Shown here in pieces: positions 11,272 through 21,682 of a stretch of DNA of 64,000 nucleotides. The DNA lies in assembly GCA_003956705.1 (NCBI GenBank), contig QZCP01000090.1, positions 1 through 64,000 of the forward strand, given 5' to 3'. Source of the DNA: Brevipalpus yothersi. Lineage: Eukaryota > Arthropoda > Arachnida > Trombidiformes > Tenuipalpidae. Under the pieces are notes generated by a model. The model ran no database searches and had not been told where the DNA came from. It saw nothing but the letters and a program-made list of their open reading frames with translations. Each line of letters starts with the position of its first letter. Position 1 is the first letter of the stretch. A program made the translations under genes and the position numbers.

Positions 11272-12102
11272 CTATCCCCAATCAATGACTATATTTTCGG
11301 ATGGCTTTGATGTGTCTTCTCTCGCTTTTTTCTCATTAAAATGCCATATTTTCTCATAAACTTCCCGCTTTTCTGTCTCAGATCTCATCTTCTCTCGCTC
11401 CTGTGGACCTAATTTGGAAACAAAAATGGCCATCTGACTACCACAGCCAACGTGTTCCTTTCCTTCGGGCGGTTTTCCGATTCCTTCTGTTGTATAACTG
11501 TAATCAGGATACTTTGAACACACTGATTTACACCATTGTTCAAATTCATCTCTTGTCCATTCAAATTTGTGGTCCCAATGGCGTAGTCCTGAGGGTAAAG
11601 TTTTCCGGCCAGCTTCCACAAAAATTACATTAAATTCCCGGTTAGGTGTGGTAATAATTGCATGTCCCGGTCTCATGTAACCGAATACATTGTCCACAAA
11701 GGGTTGAATTTTATCGAGAGGCAAATGTTCAATCAATTCGATACATGTGACCGCATCAATGCCCACAAATCTTGAATCTGGTACCGTTACATCGCCCAAC
11801 AGTAAGTAAGTGTCCAGTGGCCCGTGTAAACGACCTCTCATGTAATCAAACAGTATCGGCTCAGCATTTCTACCTCCTTCTTCGTCCAAAGAATATCGAT
11901 CAATGTCCACCGCATATATTGTTCTAACAGAAGCAATCGCTCTCAAAAATTTGACAAATTTCGCTTCGGCACAGCCCAAATCGGCAACTACTGCTATTGG
12001 TGGTGAGATTTCTTTCAGATAATCTCTTGCTCGAAAATATCGTTGAAGCCATAATGCTGGCGAAAAAAATCGAACTGGCGGCTCTTCGTCCATACTTGCC
12101 AT
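11272..12102 (-). CDS. Hen1: Small RNA 2'-O-methyltransferase (HEN1 family)
   Basis: A single-exon ORF of 276 residues, the size of animal HEN1/HENMT1 catalytic proteins, which methylate the 3'-terminal 2'-OH of piRNAs or siRNAs and so protect them. Visible features in order: the N-terminal FFSPALWLQRY motif (12-22), the SAM-binding loop DLGCAE (41-46), an acidic strand end VDID (65-68), the metal-binding motif IELIEHL with Glu122, Glu125 and His126, the strand TTPNREFN (151-158), and LRHWDHKFEWTRDEFEQWC, which carries the remaining metal-ligand His and the FEW-TR signature. All hallmark residues are present, so it should be active. It lacks the dsRNA-binding N-terminus of plant HEN1, as expected for animals. 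The first Met is followed by a second at position 4; either could start. Confidence 0.93.
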   Translation of the reverse strand: MASMDEEPPVRFFSPALWLQRYFRARDYLKEISPPIAVVADLGCAEAKFVKFLRAIASVRTIYAVDIDRYSLDEEGGRNAEPILFDYMRGRLHGPLDTYLLLGDVTVPDSRFVGIDAVTCIELIEHLPLDKIQPFVDNVFGYMRPGHAIITTPNREFNVIFVEAGRKTLPSGLRHWDHKFEWTRDEFEQWCKSVCSKYPDYSYTTEGIGKPPEGKEHVGCGSQMAIFVSKLGPQEREKMRSETEKREVYEKIWHFNEKKAREDTSKPSENIVIDWG

Positions 12103-12540
12103 TCACTCACAACAAAACTCACGATTGGAAGAGAAAACAATTTTCGTTGATATGATTGTCGAGATAACATCGTTATGGGATCATATCATCTGTCAGAGCA
12201 TTAAATTTTGATAAAAAATGTGTGATAAGAGATGTGCTGCCATCCAAATTGAATGATCTCATTAATAGAACAAAGGAATTTTTTTGGAAAAAAATCTCTC
12301 TTCTTCTTTGATCCAAAAGCATTGGTCAAAAGTTTACACGGACAATATTGATGAATTTGGGATCTTGAGCAAAATATTCCATATTTTTAAGAAACTTTTT
12401 TTGTTGTCTTATAAAAAAAATAAACTAATAAAACGAATTTTATCGAATGACTAAAAACAAAAATTACTTAAAATCGAACAAAAAAAACGGAGGAAAATTG
12501 ATAAGAATATATTTCTTTGATTTGCATCATTTCTCATTTT
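12103..12540. other. Short intergenic gap
   Basis: 438 bp of A/T-rich sequence holding the HEN1 5' region and the 3' UTR of the ABCG gene. No ORF. Confidence 0.5.
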
Positions 12541-15500
12541 TCATCTGAGAAGTCGAGCTCGAATCGAGAGACTCAAGAAGGCTATTATTCGCATCACTAT
12601 CAGCAATACTCCGAGCATAATCAAATCGATTGACATTCGAGACTCTTCGAAATTCAATCTACGAATCACACCTTGTCCATTTAAAGTACACTCGGGTGGT
12701 GCTACATCGGACAAAACACTCTCTATCGTGGTATCGTTGTTGATGTATTTTGAAATTGGATCTTTGATCGAAATATTGTTTTCGTTGAAGAAACTCGGAT
12801 AATCGCAAGTGATATTTTGGACATCACGCCATTGATTCACTACCAGAATTTCATTTCCATAATAGAACCAGCTGATATATTTGATCCACTTCAAATAATT
12901 CGGCACAGATCTAGAATATCAATTTGAGATATATTGAAGCTTCTATTCTTCTTCATATCTGTAGTAAACTTACGCATTGTTAATGAAGAGACCACCAAAA
13001 AGCATAAGAGGTATCAGAAGAGGAGGTGCAATAGATAACCCCATTGTCACATCTTTGCTTAGACAAGATACCAGATAACCAAAGCCCGATGAAACGTTAG
13101 CAATCAAAACAAAAACTGCGGTTGCAAGCAGGAAAGTATGCCAATCTGCATACAAACCAATCATCCAGTATGAAATTGATGAAAAGAGAATTGGCAAAAT
13201 GATAAAATATGGTATTTCTGCTGTTAATTTGGCCAAAAAGTAGGCACCAACTGAGTAGAGTCCGTTATTGTGTTCTCGTACGAAAACTGGCAATTCCAGA
13301 CAAAATGTCTTTGGTGAAAAGAGAGAAAAAAAGGGAAAGAGAGAGAAATTAGATTCAGAAATCTCGAAACAATTCAACTCCGAATATTGAATCCTATACT
13401 TACATTGACAACCGAGAAAACGTTTACAAAAGTCATATTACTTAAAAGAATGAATAGAGCTCCGTTGATATTCATGATACTTTCTTGGTTATATTCTTGT
13501 TGCCAGTAGACTATTCCCAAAAGAACTGCCACAAACTGTCAGACAGGATGAGAATGGATACAAAATTAATAATGCAACCTTAGATGATGACTCATTAAGC
13601 TTACAATTGTTTGAGAAATGCGGACTGATGTGATCAATGGCTCACGGAGATTACTCAACACAGATCGCCATGTGAGTACACCATATTGAGTGAATGCTCC
13701 ACGTTTATAAACTGATTGGGAAGATCTTTTTCCCATGAATAGTGGTGAGGTCTGCTCAACTGATTCGGTAATACTGACAGGAATTTTAAATTTTTCATTG
13801 TACTCGGAGTCTGCAAAATTATCACAAATCATCTAGAAAAAAGAAAAAAGAATCTCAGTTGGCTTGGTTGAGAATAAAATCACTCATAACGCATACTTTA
13901 ACTTTTTCGCGACATTCCACTTCTTTTCCTGGTATTATGGCAAGTTGTTGAATGAAAAAGTCAGCTGGATTGTAGTTCTGAGGACATCTCAAATTAATTC
14001 GACTAAAGAATTCCAAAGCTTCACTCGATTTCCCTGTGAATGCTACTCGACCTTCTGCTAGAAGGGATAGTTCATCAAACATCTCGAAAACTTCCGATGA
14101 TGGCTGGTGAATGGTACAAACAACAGTTCGTCCAGAGATAGCCATTGACTTGAGAACATTCACAACACTTTGAGCCATAAAAGAATCCAATCCAGATGTT
14201 GGTTCATCACAAAATAGAATTCCAGGATCTGTGATGATCTGTAATAAGAATAGATATTAATTGTAATCCAAGAATATGATCGAGATACATACTTCTGATG
14301 CGAAGGCGAGTCGCTTCATCTCTCCACCAGATATTGATTTGGAAACTCCTGGCACCCCAATACGAGTTTTTGCAACTTTTTGTAGACCTAACTGTAATTT
14401 AAATGATATCCATGAAAAAAATAATCATCATGACTCGTGATTGAAAATTACCTCGAAAAGTACTCGATCAACTTTAGCATCAACTTCACTCCTGCTCAAG
14501 CCTTGATTTGTTCTCAGAATTGCCTGAAATTTTTAGAGAAGAATTTTTGAGATATGATAACTTTGATATGATTGATAAACTTTCTTACCTGAAATCGAAG
14601 ATGCTCTCGAACTGTAAGTACACCAATAAAAAGATCAGCCTGTTGTACATAGGCAGAACATGCTTTGAGACTTTCTATCGATGATAATTCGTCATTCAGA
14701 AATACTTTTCCTTCGATCATGAGATTTCGAAGGTTGCGACCAGTGAGAACATTGAGCAATGTTGTTTTACCTAGTGAAATTGATATGATGAGGTTGTTCG
14801 ATTTGTACAAATGCACAGAATCAGAATCAAAATCAGAATATCACATACCAGCTCCAGAGGCTCCCATGATGGCGAGAACCTTCCCGCTCGCAACTTGTCC
14901 ACTGACTAGAATTGATAATAGTAGATCAGATCAGTTAAAGATGACACTTGTTGGAGAGAGAGAAGAAGGACATTGGAGACTCACCATCCTTAATGATAGG
15001 TATTGATTTTTTTTCATCTGAATCGAATAGTTTCGATGGTGGATATGCGGAAACCTTAAGGTTGTACCATTTGACATTGACAGGAGTGAAGCCATTTCCA
15101 GAGTTTGGATTTAAAACTGCACGTTCAACTGACTGTCGAAGATCTAATATATCATTGAATCATATCAAGAACAGAGAAAAAAGAAAGAACCAATTAAGTG
15201 ATTAATCAGAAACATTCACGAATTATGAATTGATATTGTGCAATCTGTTGCGATGATACATAAACTGTTTGAGTTAAAACATCATAGTCTGGAAAACAAA
15301 CTGAAGATTGTTCATCGAACCAGCATGAATCAGACATACCATGGAAGTAGTGCATCGAAGGAGAGACTAGTGATCACTCACATTGACAAATTTCACATTG
15401 TCATGTCAATTTTTCAATAAAATTCAATGATGTGAGAAGCTATTCATGTTCAATAACAGTATCGTCTTTTTTTCTCGATCTTCATGAGCCGAATGATGCA

Positions 15501-16123
15501 GATCAAGGTATTATGGAATGAGAACATGCGCTCGAAAATCTGTGGAAATACTTTCGAACTGGATAGAGACTGCTCTGATTCGATTCGAATAAAGAAGTGA
15601 GATAAGAGAGAGAGAGAGAGCTATTCTAATAAAGGAACCAATAAATGAGAAGAACGTGACATGAGGCTTAATAGATGGATATTTTTGAAACAGTCTTTAA
15701 TCGATCGTCTCATTTCGATTTTTTATAGATCGAAACAACTTTTCGTCTGGCGATTCTGGCGATAAGAATACTATCCGAAACAGTCAAAAAAATGGTATTG
15801 GCTTCTCCATACCACCCATTAATATAAATTGTATCTTGGGAGGAGGGAAGAGCTGGAAGCTCATTAGGGAGGATTCATAGGGCTGGAAGTACAATTTTTA
15901 TGACCCTCGAATTGATCAAACAAGAATTATAATTTAAACGTGATTTAACGTGACACAAGGTCAAAAACAATCACAGGTATAACAAAAAAGGATTCAACCA
16001 TTCGAACTATTTACCAGAGTGTGGTTGCTGTTCATCACTTTGGAGAGCTGGATTATCGATACCATTTTCACTTGGCATCTCAACGATGAGAGAACTCTCA
16101 GGAGCTGAGGTATCTTGTGACAT
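12541..16123 (-). CDS. White-like ABCG half-transporter
   Basis: Eleven exons in transcription order: 16123-16015, 15143-14985, 14905-14849, 14770-14589, 14523-14452, 14391-14293, 14238-13897, 13832-13605, 13535-13404, 13308-12974, 12910-12541. Phases close to 694 residues, the normal size of an ABCG half-transporter: an N-terminal ATPase followed by six helices. Walker A is GASGAGKTT (104-112), split by the intron between exons 3 and 4. The signature is SGGEMKR (214-220), Walker B is ILFCDEPTSGLD, and the H-loop is in TIHQPSS (His270). The link NYNPADFFIQ, the pre-TM loop FGGLFINNASVPNYLKWIKY and the tail LSIRARLLR match Drosophila White more than other ABCG groups. White pairs with Scarlet or Brown to move pigment precursors; the substrate here is unknown. 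Intron 1 is 871 bp, the others 50-220 bp. Confidence 0.92.
15144..16014 (-). other. Intron 1 of the White-like ABCG gene
   Basis: An 871 bp intron, the longest in the gene, between the leader exon (36 codons) and the exon starting DLRQSVERA. No conserved ORF is visible in it. A GA patch lies at 15608-15620. Confidence 0.7.
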
Positions 16124-16737
16124 CTTGTTACACCAATTCCTTTTTTTTGAATATAAGTGAGATGATGAAATATTTTAAATATTTTTTTTCTCTACAGTAG
16201 GTGTACAATTAGTATTGAACGCCTATTAACAAAGTAGATCTATCAACATTATGTAAACTTGATTCAAAAATGGAACAGGACGATGAGAACTTGGGTAATG
16301 TTATTTAACGCTAAGTAGATCTAAAAGTGAGGTCCACCAATAGCTCCAATTTGGAGATGGCACTAATAAATACCAGAAAATCCAATGGTGTGTGGGAGTT
16401 GATGAATATTGGCAATGGTATGAATTACTCTTGAGAAATCCTTCTTTGTAGAAGATATTTTTTGCTCTTTAACTCCACCGAAGCTGGACCGGCAGCATAG
16501 CAATTATCTTGGTATCAGGGCAGCTCAAGTGCATGTAGGTAATCTATTGTATTTGACGCACTCGATTGCACACAGGAGCCTTCTATTTTGATCAATTGAG
16601 AACTCCTATCTTTGATTTGCAACTCATCCGACCGTAAACTCACAGCGATATCTGGAGGCATTTAACGTTTACCAGGCATTGCATTTAACAGGCACAACAA
16701 CGTTTGTCTTCCGTCATGAAATTTTAAATACTTCTTT

Positions 16738-18258
16738 TCATTCCTTGTTCATGTCCTCGACTCGTCTAACTATTGCTTTGTGAGCGATACCAACTTCATT
16801 TCGATCGATCTGAGTGTCTTTAAGAATCTTCGTGTGAACTCTAGGCTTAGGAGGCTCATTCAATATTGCCGGATCAAATTGTGGTTCTGCCATTTTGCGC
16901 CATTTGTTGAGCAGTACTGATCCTTCCGATTTTTTGACCAATCTCAATTTGTTAGAGAGTAGATTGTGAAGAACTTTGGAAGATCCTGGTTCAATCAATT
17001 TGTTACGAGGACTTGGATTGTTTGACAGGAACAAAATGGAATCTGGACTTTGACTGCCAGTCTCTTCCGCTTCACGACGATGGCAACGAGCATTGAAACT
17101 TGAGAGGCCACTTTCATATCCTTCACTTTCCAAACTTGAGTCAAAATCGGCTGCCAATGATTCAGAGAAGGGCAAGTAAGATCCAGATGAGGATGGCCAA
17201 GCGGCAAGATTGGGCTCAGATTTCTGCTTCATTTCATCTTTCAGTTCATGGAATGCTCTCAGTAATACACTGTACTTCTTTTTCATGCCCAATAATTCAG
17301 AGGAGAGAACATTTTGGCATTCATGTGCCAAGTCAAGAGCGCTTTGGAGCCCTTCGTTTTCGAGTGAAATATTTTGAATCTTCTTATGGAGGTCAACAGG
17401 CTGACCATCACCACTGGATCTTTGTCTATTCGCCTGACGAGAGGAACATGGTTCATCTTTACAAAAAATATCTTTAATTTGTTGGAGAAGCAAATCTTTT
17501 TGAGCAGTTATAGCAATATTTTCCTCCTTCAAACGATCAATTTCCCTAAGTTTGGCTCTTGATTCTTCGATTTCCTGTCTCATTGTTTCCATTAGCTTTC
17601 GACTTTTTTCCAACTCTTCATCACGATCTTTTTGTACCAATTCGGAAAACAATGATACAGGCTCACCACATCCGGTCACAACTGTATCAATGCTGGTAAG
17701 TGAGCCCGCCATTGATCCGGCTGACAGCTCTCGATGAGCTTGTTCCCGAAATGCTTCCAATGAACGGCGAAGTTCATCATTCTCTTCACTCATATATTTA
17801 ATTTTATCACATAATTCTTCATATTTAGCTCGTAAAGAGGTGAGCTCCAAATTTTCTTGAACCAATTTTTCGATATCTTTGAGGAGACAATCTATTTTAT
17901 TATCAAGCTCATTGTCCTTCTCATACACCGATTTGATTTCATCTTCCAAATCTTTGGCACATTTACGATAAAATTTTGACTCATTTACAATCACTTCATG
18001 ATTTTTTCTCAGACCATCAAATTCATTCTTCATTCTCTCATATTCTTCACCTTCCACCATGGTGGTGAGAAGGTCATTCAAACTGCGTATACGTGCTTTA
18101 CACAGATCTCTTTCCTCAGTCAATCGAGCAATTTGTTCGTCTTTACGTTTACAGTCTATTTCAAGTTCTTCAACTTTTAAACGCTCCGTTTCAAGTTGTC
18201 TTAATAAATTACGATTACAAGATCGAGGTGGACTTTTCACAGATGATGAACTTGTCAT
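16738..18258 (-). CDS. Coiled-coil protein, duplicate copy A
   Basis: A single-exon ORF of 506 residues. Residues about 15-190 and 205-345 are heptad-rich, with high Glu/Lys/Leu, as expected for long coiled coils. They are separated by a Gly/Ser hinge (AGSMAGSLTSIDTVV) and the segment EPVSLFSELVQKD. The C-terminal third is low-complexity and Ser-rich (SSLESEGYESGLSSF), with a basic end. I do not recognise the family. The arrangement resembles motor-adaptor or centrosomal coiled-coil proteins, and SLFSEL is reminiscent of the Spindly-type motif of dynein adaptors, but this is a weak inference. The chosen ATG has an in-frame TGA 48 bases upstream. An overlapping upstream ORF precedes it. Copy B at 24452-25972 differs at only three residues. 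Confidence 0.8.
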   Translation of the reverse strand: MTSSSSVKSPPRSCNRNLLRQLETERLKVEELEIDCKRKDEQIARLTEERDLCKARIRSLNDLLTTMVEGEEYERMKNEFDGLRKNHEVIVNESKFYRKCAKDLEDEIKSVYEKDNELDNKIDCLLKDIEKLVQENLELTSLRAKYEELCDKIKYMSEENDELRRSLEAFREQAHRELSAGSMAGSLTSIDTVVTGCGEPVSLFSELVQKDRDEELEKSRKLMETMRQEIEESRAKLREIDRLKEENIAITAQKDLLLQQIKDIFCKDEPCSSRQANRQRSSGDGQPVDLHKKIQNISLENEGLQSALDLAHECQNVLSSELLGMKKKYSVLLRAFHELKDEMKQKSEPNLAAWPSSSGSYLPFSESLAADFDSSLESEGYESGLSSFNARCHRREAEETGSQSPDSILFLSNNPSPRNKLIEPGSSKVLHNLLSNKLRLVKKSEGSVLLNKWRKMAEPQFDPAILNEPPKPRVHTKILKDTQIDRNEVGIAHKAIVRRVEDMNKE

Positions 18259-18529
18259 GATGCTGTTGATGTGAGAGCTGATGATTATGTCTATTAACGG
18301 TGATCACAGTATGAGCAATATACGATAATAATGATATTAATATTGCGGATACAATCAAAAGCGGTTGTTGTTGTTGATGTTCATTGATGGTATTGCTGAA
18401 TTGAGGTACACTATGTACTGATACTAGCTGTGATGATGATATTGATGGTGATGGTAATAGTAGTTGCTGCTGTTTCTCAATCACATAGCATTCAAAATGA
18501 ACACAATCATTATCAGTACGACTCATCAT
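18215..18529 (-). other. Upstream ORF overlapping the coiled-coil start, copy A
   Basis: A 104-codon ORF that begins MMSRTDND upstream of the coiled-coil ATG and overlaps its first 44 bases in another frame. It contains Gln-rich runs and a hydrophobic stretch (LLIVSAILISLLSYIAHTVI). The equivalent ORF in copy B (25929-26264) is 111 codons, and all length differences are multiples of three. It may be a translated uORF that represses the main ORF, or simply open trinucleotide-repeat sequence. Confidence 0.3.
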
Positions 18530-18814
18530 TATCCTGAAGGAATAATGAAATTCGAGAAACTGTGGCTATGGGGTATCAAAGGGTAAACATGATGATGATG
18601 AAGAAGGGGAACATCCCTTTAATCATTTCTTTCTCTCTCTTTCTCTCTCTATACACTTATTATCGAATCAAAAACCATAGAGAAAGGGAAAAAAGAAAGA
18701 GAAAGCAAAAACCGATACAGCTCAAGTCGCTGCAATCGCAATTGCCAATTGATTTTGCTCTCTTTTTTCCTCTACACACACACAATGTACTTGTACTGGG
18801 CACAATTAAGCAGA

Positions 18815-19764
18815 CCACACTCGAAATATATGTGTCCAATGTGGATCGATCTGTTAGTGCCGGTAATTTGAGAGACTATCTATCTCGAAATGATGTTAAT
18901 GCGATCGCCTGTAAAGAAGCTCTGTTTCGATGATGGAAAAATGATTTTCGAGTCACGATATTTAAAAGTGATCGAGCGAAAGTGTTGGATCACAATCTGT
19001 GGCCACGGGGTATTGTTTTTTTGTTTGTGGAGAATATTATTCAACAAAAACCGAAGGCAATCGTGATCCTCAAGAGCCGGGACCCGATTCAATAGTCAAG
19101 GCATCTCCATCTCCATGGATGATTTCTTAGGCAATTTATTTTTCTCACCTTTAACTCATCATATATGTTCACCCTGCAAATATAGACAAGAGAGAAAGAG
19201 AGAGAGAGAGCTAGGGGGAGAGAAATGCCCTGAAGAATTTTTACCCACTAACTGGAACTCATCATTTTGGTCTCATTCTCTCTCCCCCTCTCATCTATCT
19301 CAATTTTTCAGAAAAACATTCTTTGTGTATCATATGTTCACTTTTTTTTGTCTTCATTCGTACACTTCTTAGCATTCTTTACCAAAACTTCCCACGCTCG
19401 TAACGAGGGAACATGTCTGTATATCGATCTGTTGAGTACTGTTTTCAGGATTTTATCACGAAAAATATTCAAAAAAATGCTCACTATGAATCATTTTGTT
19501 GTTGCAGATTGGAGGGAATTCTTTTTTTGACACATAGAAGTAGTTCTTTTCAAGCACTGATTATCCCTAAAATCATTGGTTTGAATTGCTTAAATGATAA
19601 AAATCTTTGAAAAACAGGCATAGTGGAGAATGGTTGGTTTGAAAAAATCATCAAGATTTGAGTCAGAGGAGTTGAAGGAGTCAGATGAAGAGAAAGAGAA
19701 AGAGAGAGAAAGAGAAAAAATCTCATGGAACTTGAGTGATATTGAGCACTGTTATTGCCCGGAA
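18815..19764. other. Intergenic region with GA-rich patches
   Basis: Unique sequence next to the duplication breakpoint. GA-rich runs lie at 19189-19212 and 19688-19717. Several ORFs of 60-120 codons are open but featureless, and I regard them as chance. The right end is 3' flank of the galectin gene. Confidence 0.5.
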
Positions 19765-21682
19765 TCAGTCGCTTGATGATGAGCTACTCCATCCTTTGTG
19801 CTTCCAACCACCAAACTTGTGAGAAAACTTCGGCGCCTTAAAAAACTTGGGACCTTTGAACTTATGTTTGTAAAGCTTTTTCATTTTTTTCATCTGATGA
19901 AGGAAGAATCAGATTAGAAGAATAGTTTCTTGATTTTTTTCATCTACATACAAGGAGGGAATAAGAGCGTGTTAGGGATCGGAATTGTTATCGGACAAAC
20001 GAAAAAAAAGAGTGAGAAATAAATTTGGAGAAAAAAATTTACTTACAGGCTTGTGTAGGACCGCTGCTCCTAAGGCTGCTGCTCCTAGGCCAGCAGCCAC
20101 TCCTCCGATGGGAATGGGAGATGATTTCTTATGACCTTTGTGACCACCTAGTAGGTTACTGGCTAGACTACCAGCCCCAATGGCGGCCGCTGCTCCAGTA
20201 AGGCCCGAAAGGAGTCTGGCTCCGGAAAAAAAGTACACAATTAACTATAAAAGACTGCATTTTTCCATCGAGTAGGGATGCACACTCTCTGCACCCACAC
20301 ACTCACCCAGAGCCTGAACTTGAGCTATGTGGATATCCTTGTGGACCGTATCCATGTTGCGTAGGATAGGGACCTCCTTGTTGTTTAGGATAAGGACCTG
20401 ATTGTTGAGGATAACCGGCAGCAGACGGTGCGCCATACGGTCCTGGTGCGGCACCAACCTGCGGAGGCCCTGGATATGCTCCGCCACCACCGCCACCAGA
20501 ACTTCCAGGCATGGGTGGATATGGTGATTGGGGTCCATAGGCTGCTGCCTGATATCCCATTGGTGAGTAAGGTGGTTGACCGAGAGATGGATATGGTCCC
20601 ATCGCAGGACCACCCATTGGTGGAGGAGGACCTGTATATGCTGAAACTGTATTATCTGTGGGAAAAAGAGTTGAAAAAGTGGAGAAAAGAGAGAAGATGA
20701 GAATGATTGAGAGAAACAGAGGCAAGTACTCTTAAATGAATGGGCAAATTTACCTGGAACAGGCATACCAGCAGGTCCAGTTGGATAAGGGCAAGCGGCT
20801 CCTCCTGATACAGAGGGCATAGAAGGTGCTGTGGGCAAAGATTGTCCACTGTCTTCAAAGATAATCTGTCTAATATGCACATCACCGTCGATTGATAGGT
20901 GACTAATCTCATGTATTGATATTCGATGACGAAATTCAGTGAAATGAACTCCATTAATAGCTATTTTAAACTGATCGGTTTCGGTAAGAATGAGAATTTC
21001 AAAATGCTGATTTGGAGAGAAAGGAAAAAAAGGTCCATGACTTTCTTCCGGTCCCCATTGTCCATTCCTCAAGCTATTGCGAACAACTCGGGGAGGAGGA
21101 CTGAAAACTGGACTCAAGTGTAGAGCTAAATCATCTCGTGGATTGATACATGGGCCACACTGTAAATTGATGGCAAAACTATGGTAAAAAAGAGAATAAA
21201 TTATGAATGAGTTGGTTATCTTTGGTGAAACTTTAGCAAGCTCATCATGATGTCTTTCTTTCTCTCTCTCACACACTCTCTCACTATTCCCCTATCTCTA
21301 CAAGATAAAAGGATAACAAACAAAGAGAAAAAGAAACAATCTACTCTTTGATGACAAATCACTATGTCATTAAAATGGTGGGCTTGAGGAGAGGAAGGTC
21401 ATTGAATGAACAGTAGATACACAAATACGTCAGATACTTTTTGCACAGTATTTCACTTAAACACAGAAGAAGAGAGAAAAATTTTCACAGCAATTACCAT
21501 CTAGGATTCGGTCCAGTACTACCTTGAATTCGAACAAGGAAACCAGGATATGCCGGCCCAATATGTCCAACATACGGTAGGGCCTAAGAGTGGAAGAATA
21601 AAAAGATGTCAATTGAAATTTGAAACAAAAGAATCAATATGAAATTAAAACAAACCGGATTTGACACAGGTGGTGGTGGCAT
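19765..21682 (-). CDS. Galectin with Pro/Gly/Tyr-rich and cationic C-terminus
   Basis: Six exons: 21682-21656, 21583-21498, 21178-20754, 20655-20307, 20215-20047, 19893-19765, giving 394 residues. Residues about 12-145 form one galectin carbohydrate-recognition domain: FLVRIQG, FAINLQCG, DDLALHLSPVF, VVRNS, NGQWGPEE, HFEILILTETDQFKIAINGV and the closing GDVHIRQIIF. His58, Asn72, Trp79 and Glu82 of the sugar site are present, but the HxNPR motif reads HLSPV and the Arg after WGxE is Ser. Galactoside affinity may therefore be reduced or changed. No signal peptide is present, as is usual for galectins. Next come about 115 residues of GPP/GYP/PYP repeats, then an Ala/Gly-rich hydrophobic segment (SGLTGAAAAIGAGSLASNLL), then a Lys/His/Phe/Trp-rich tail ending in six Ser and an Asp. 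In vertebrate galectin-3 the Pro/Gly-rich part is N-terminal; here it is C-terminal. Confidence 0.9.

Larger units (their letters stand above)
16575..18814. repeat. Segmental duplication, copy A (2.24 kb)
   Basis: Nearly identical in direct orientation to 24289-26527. Similarity begins abruptly at ggagccttctattttgat and ends at cacaattaagcaga; the flanks are unrelated. The unit holds a whole coiled-coil gene plus roughly 550 bp of its 5' flank and 160 bp of 3' flank. The copies lie 5.5 kb apart with the galectin gene between them. No target-site duplication or terminal inverted repeat was seen, so a transposon is not implied. Confidence 0.93.

Noticed and set aside
16995..17207. Many ORFs on both strands inside the coiled-coil genes
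   Set aside because: Shadow frames of a constrained 506-residue ORF. Their changes between copies follow the synonymous sites of the main frame.
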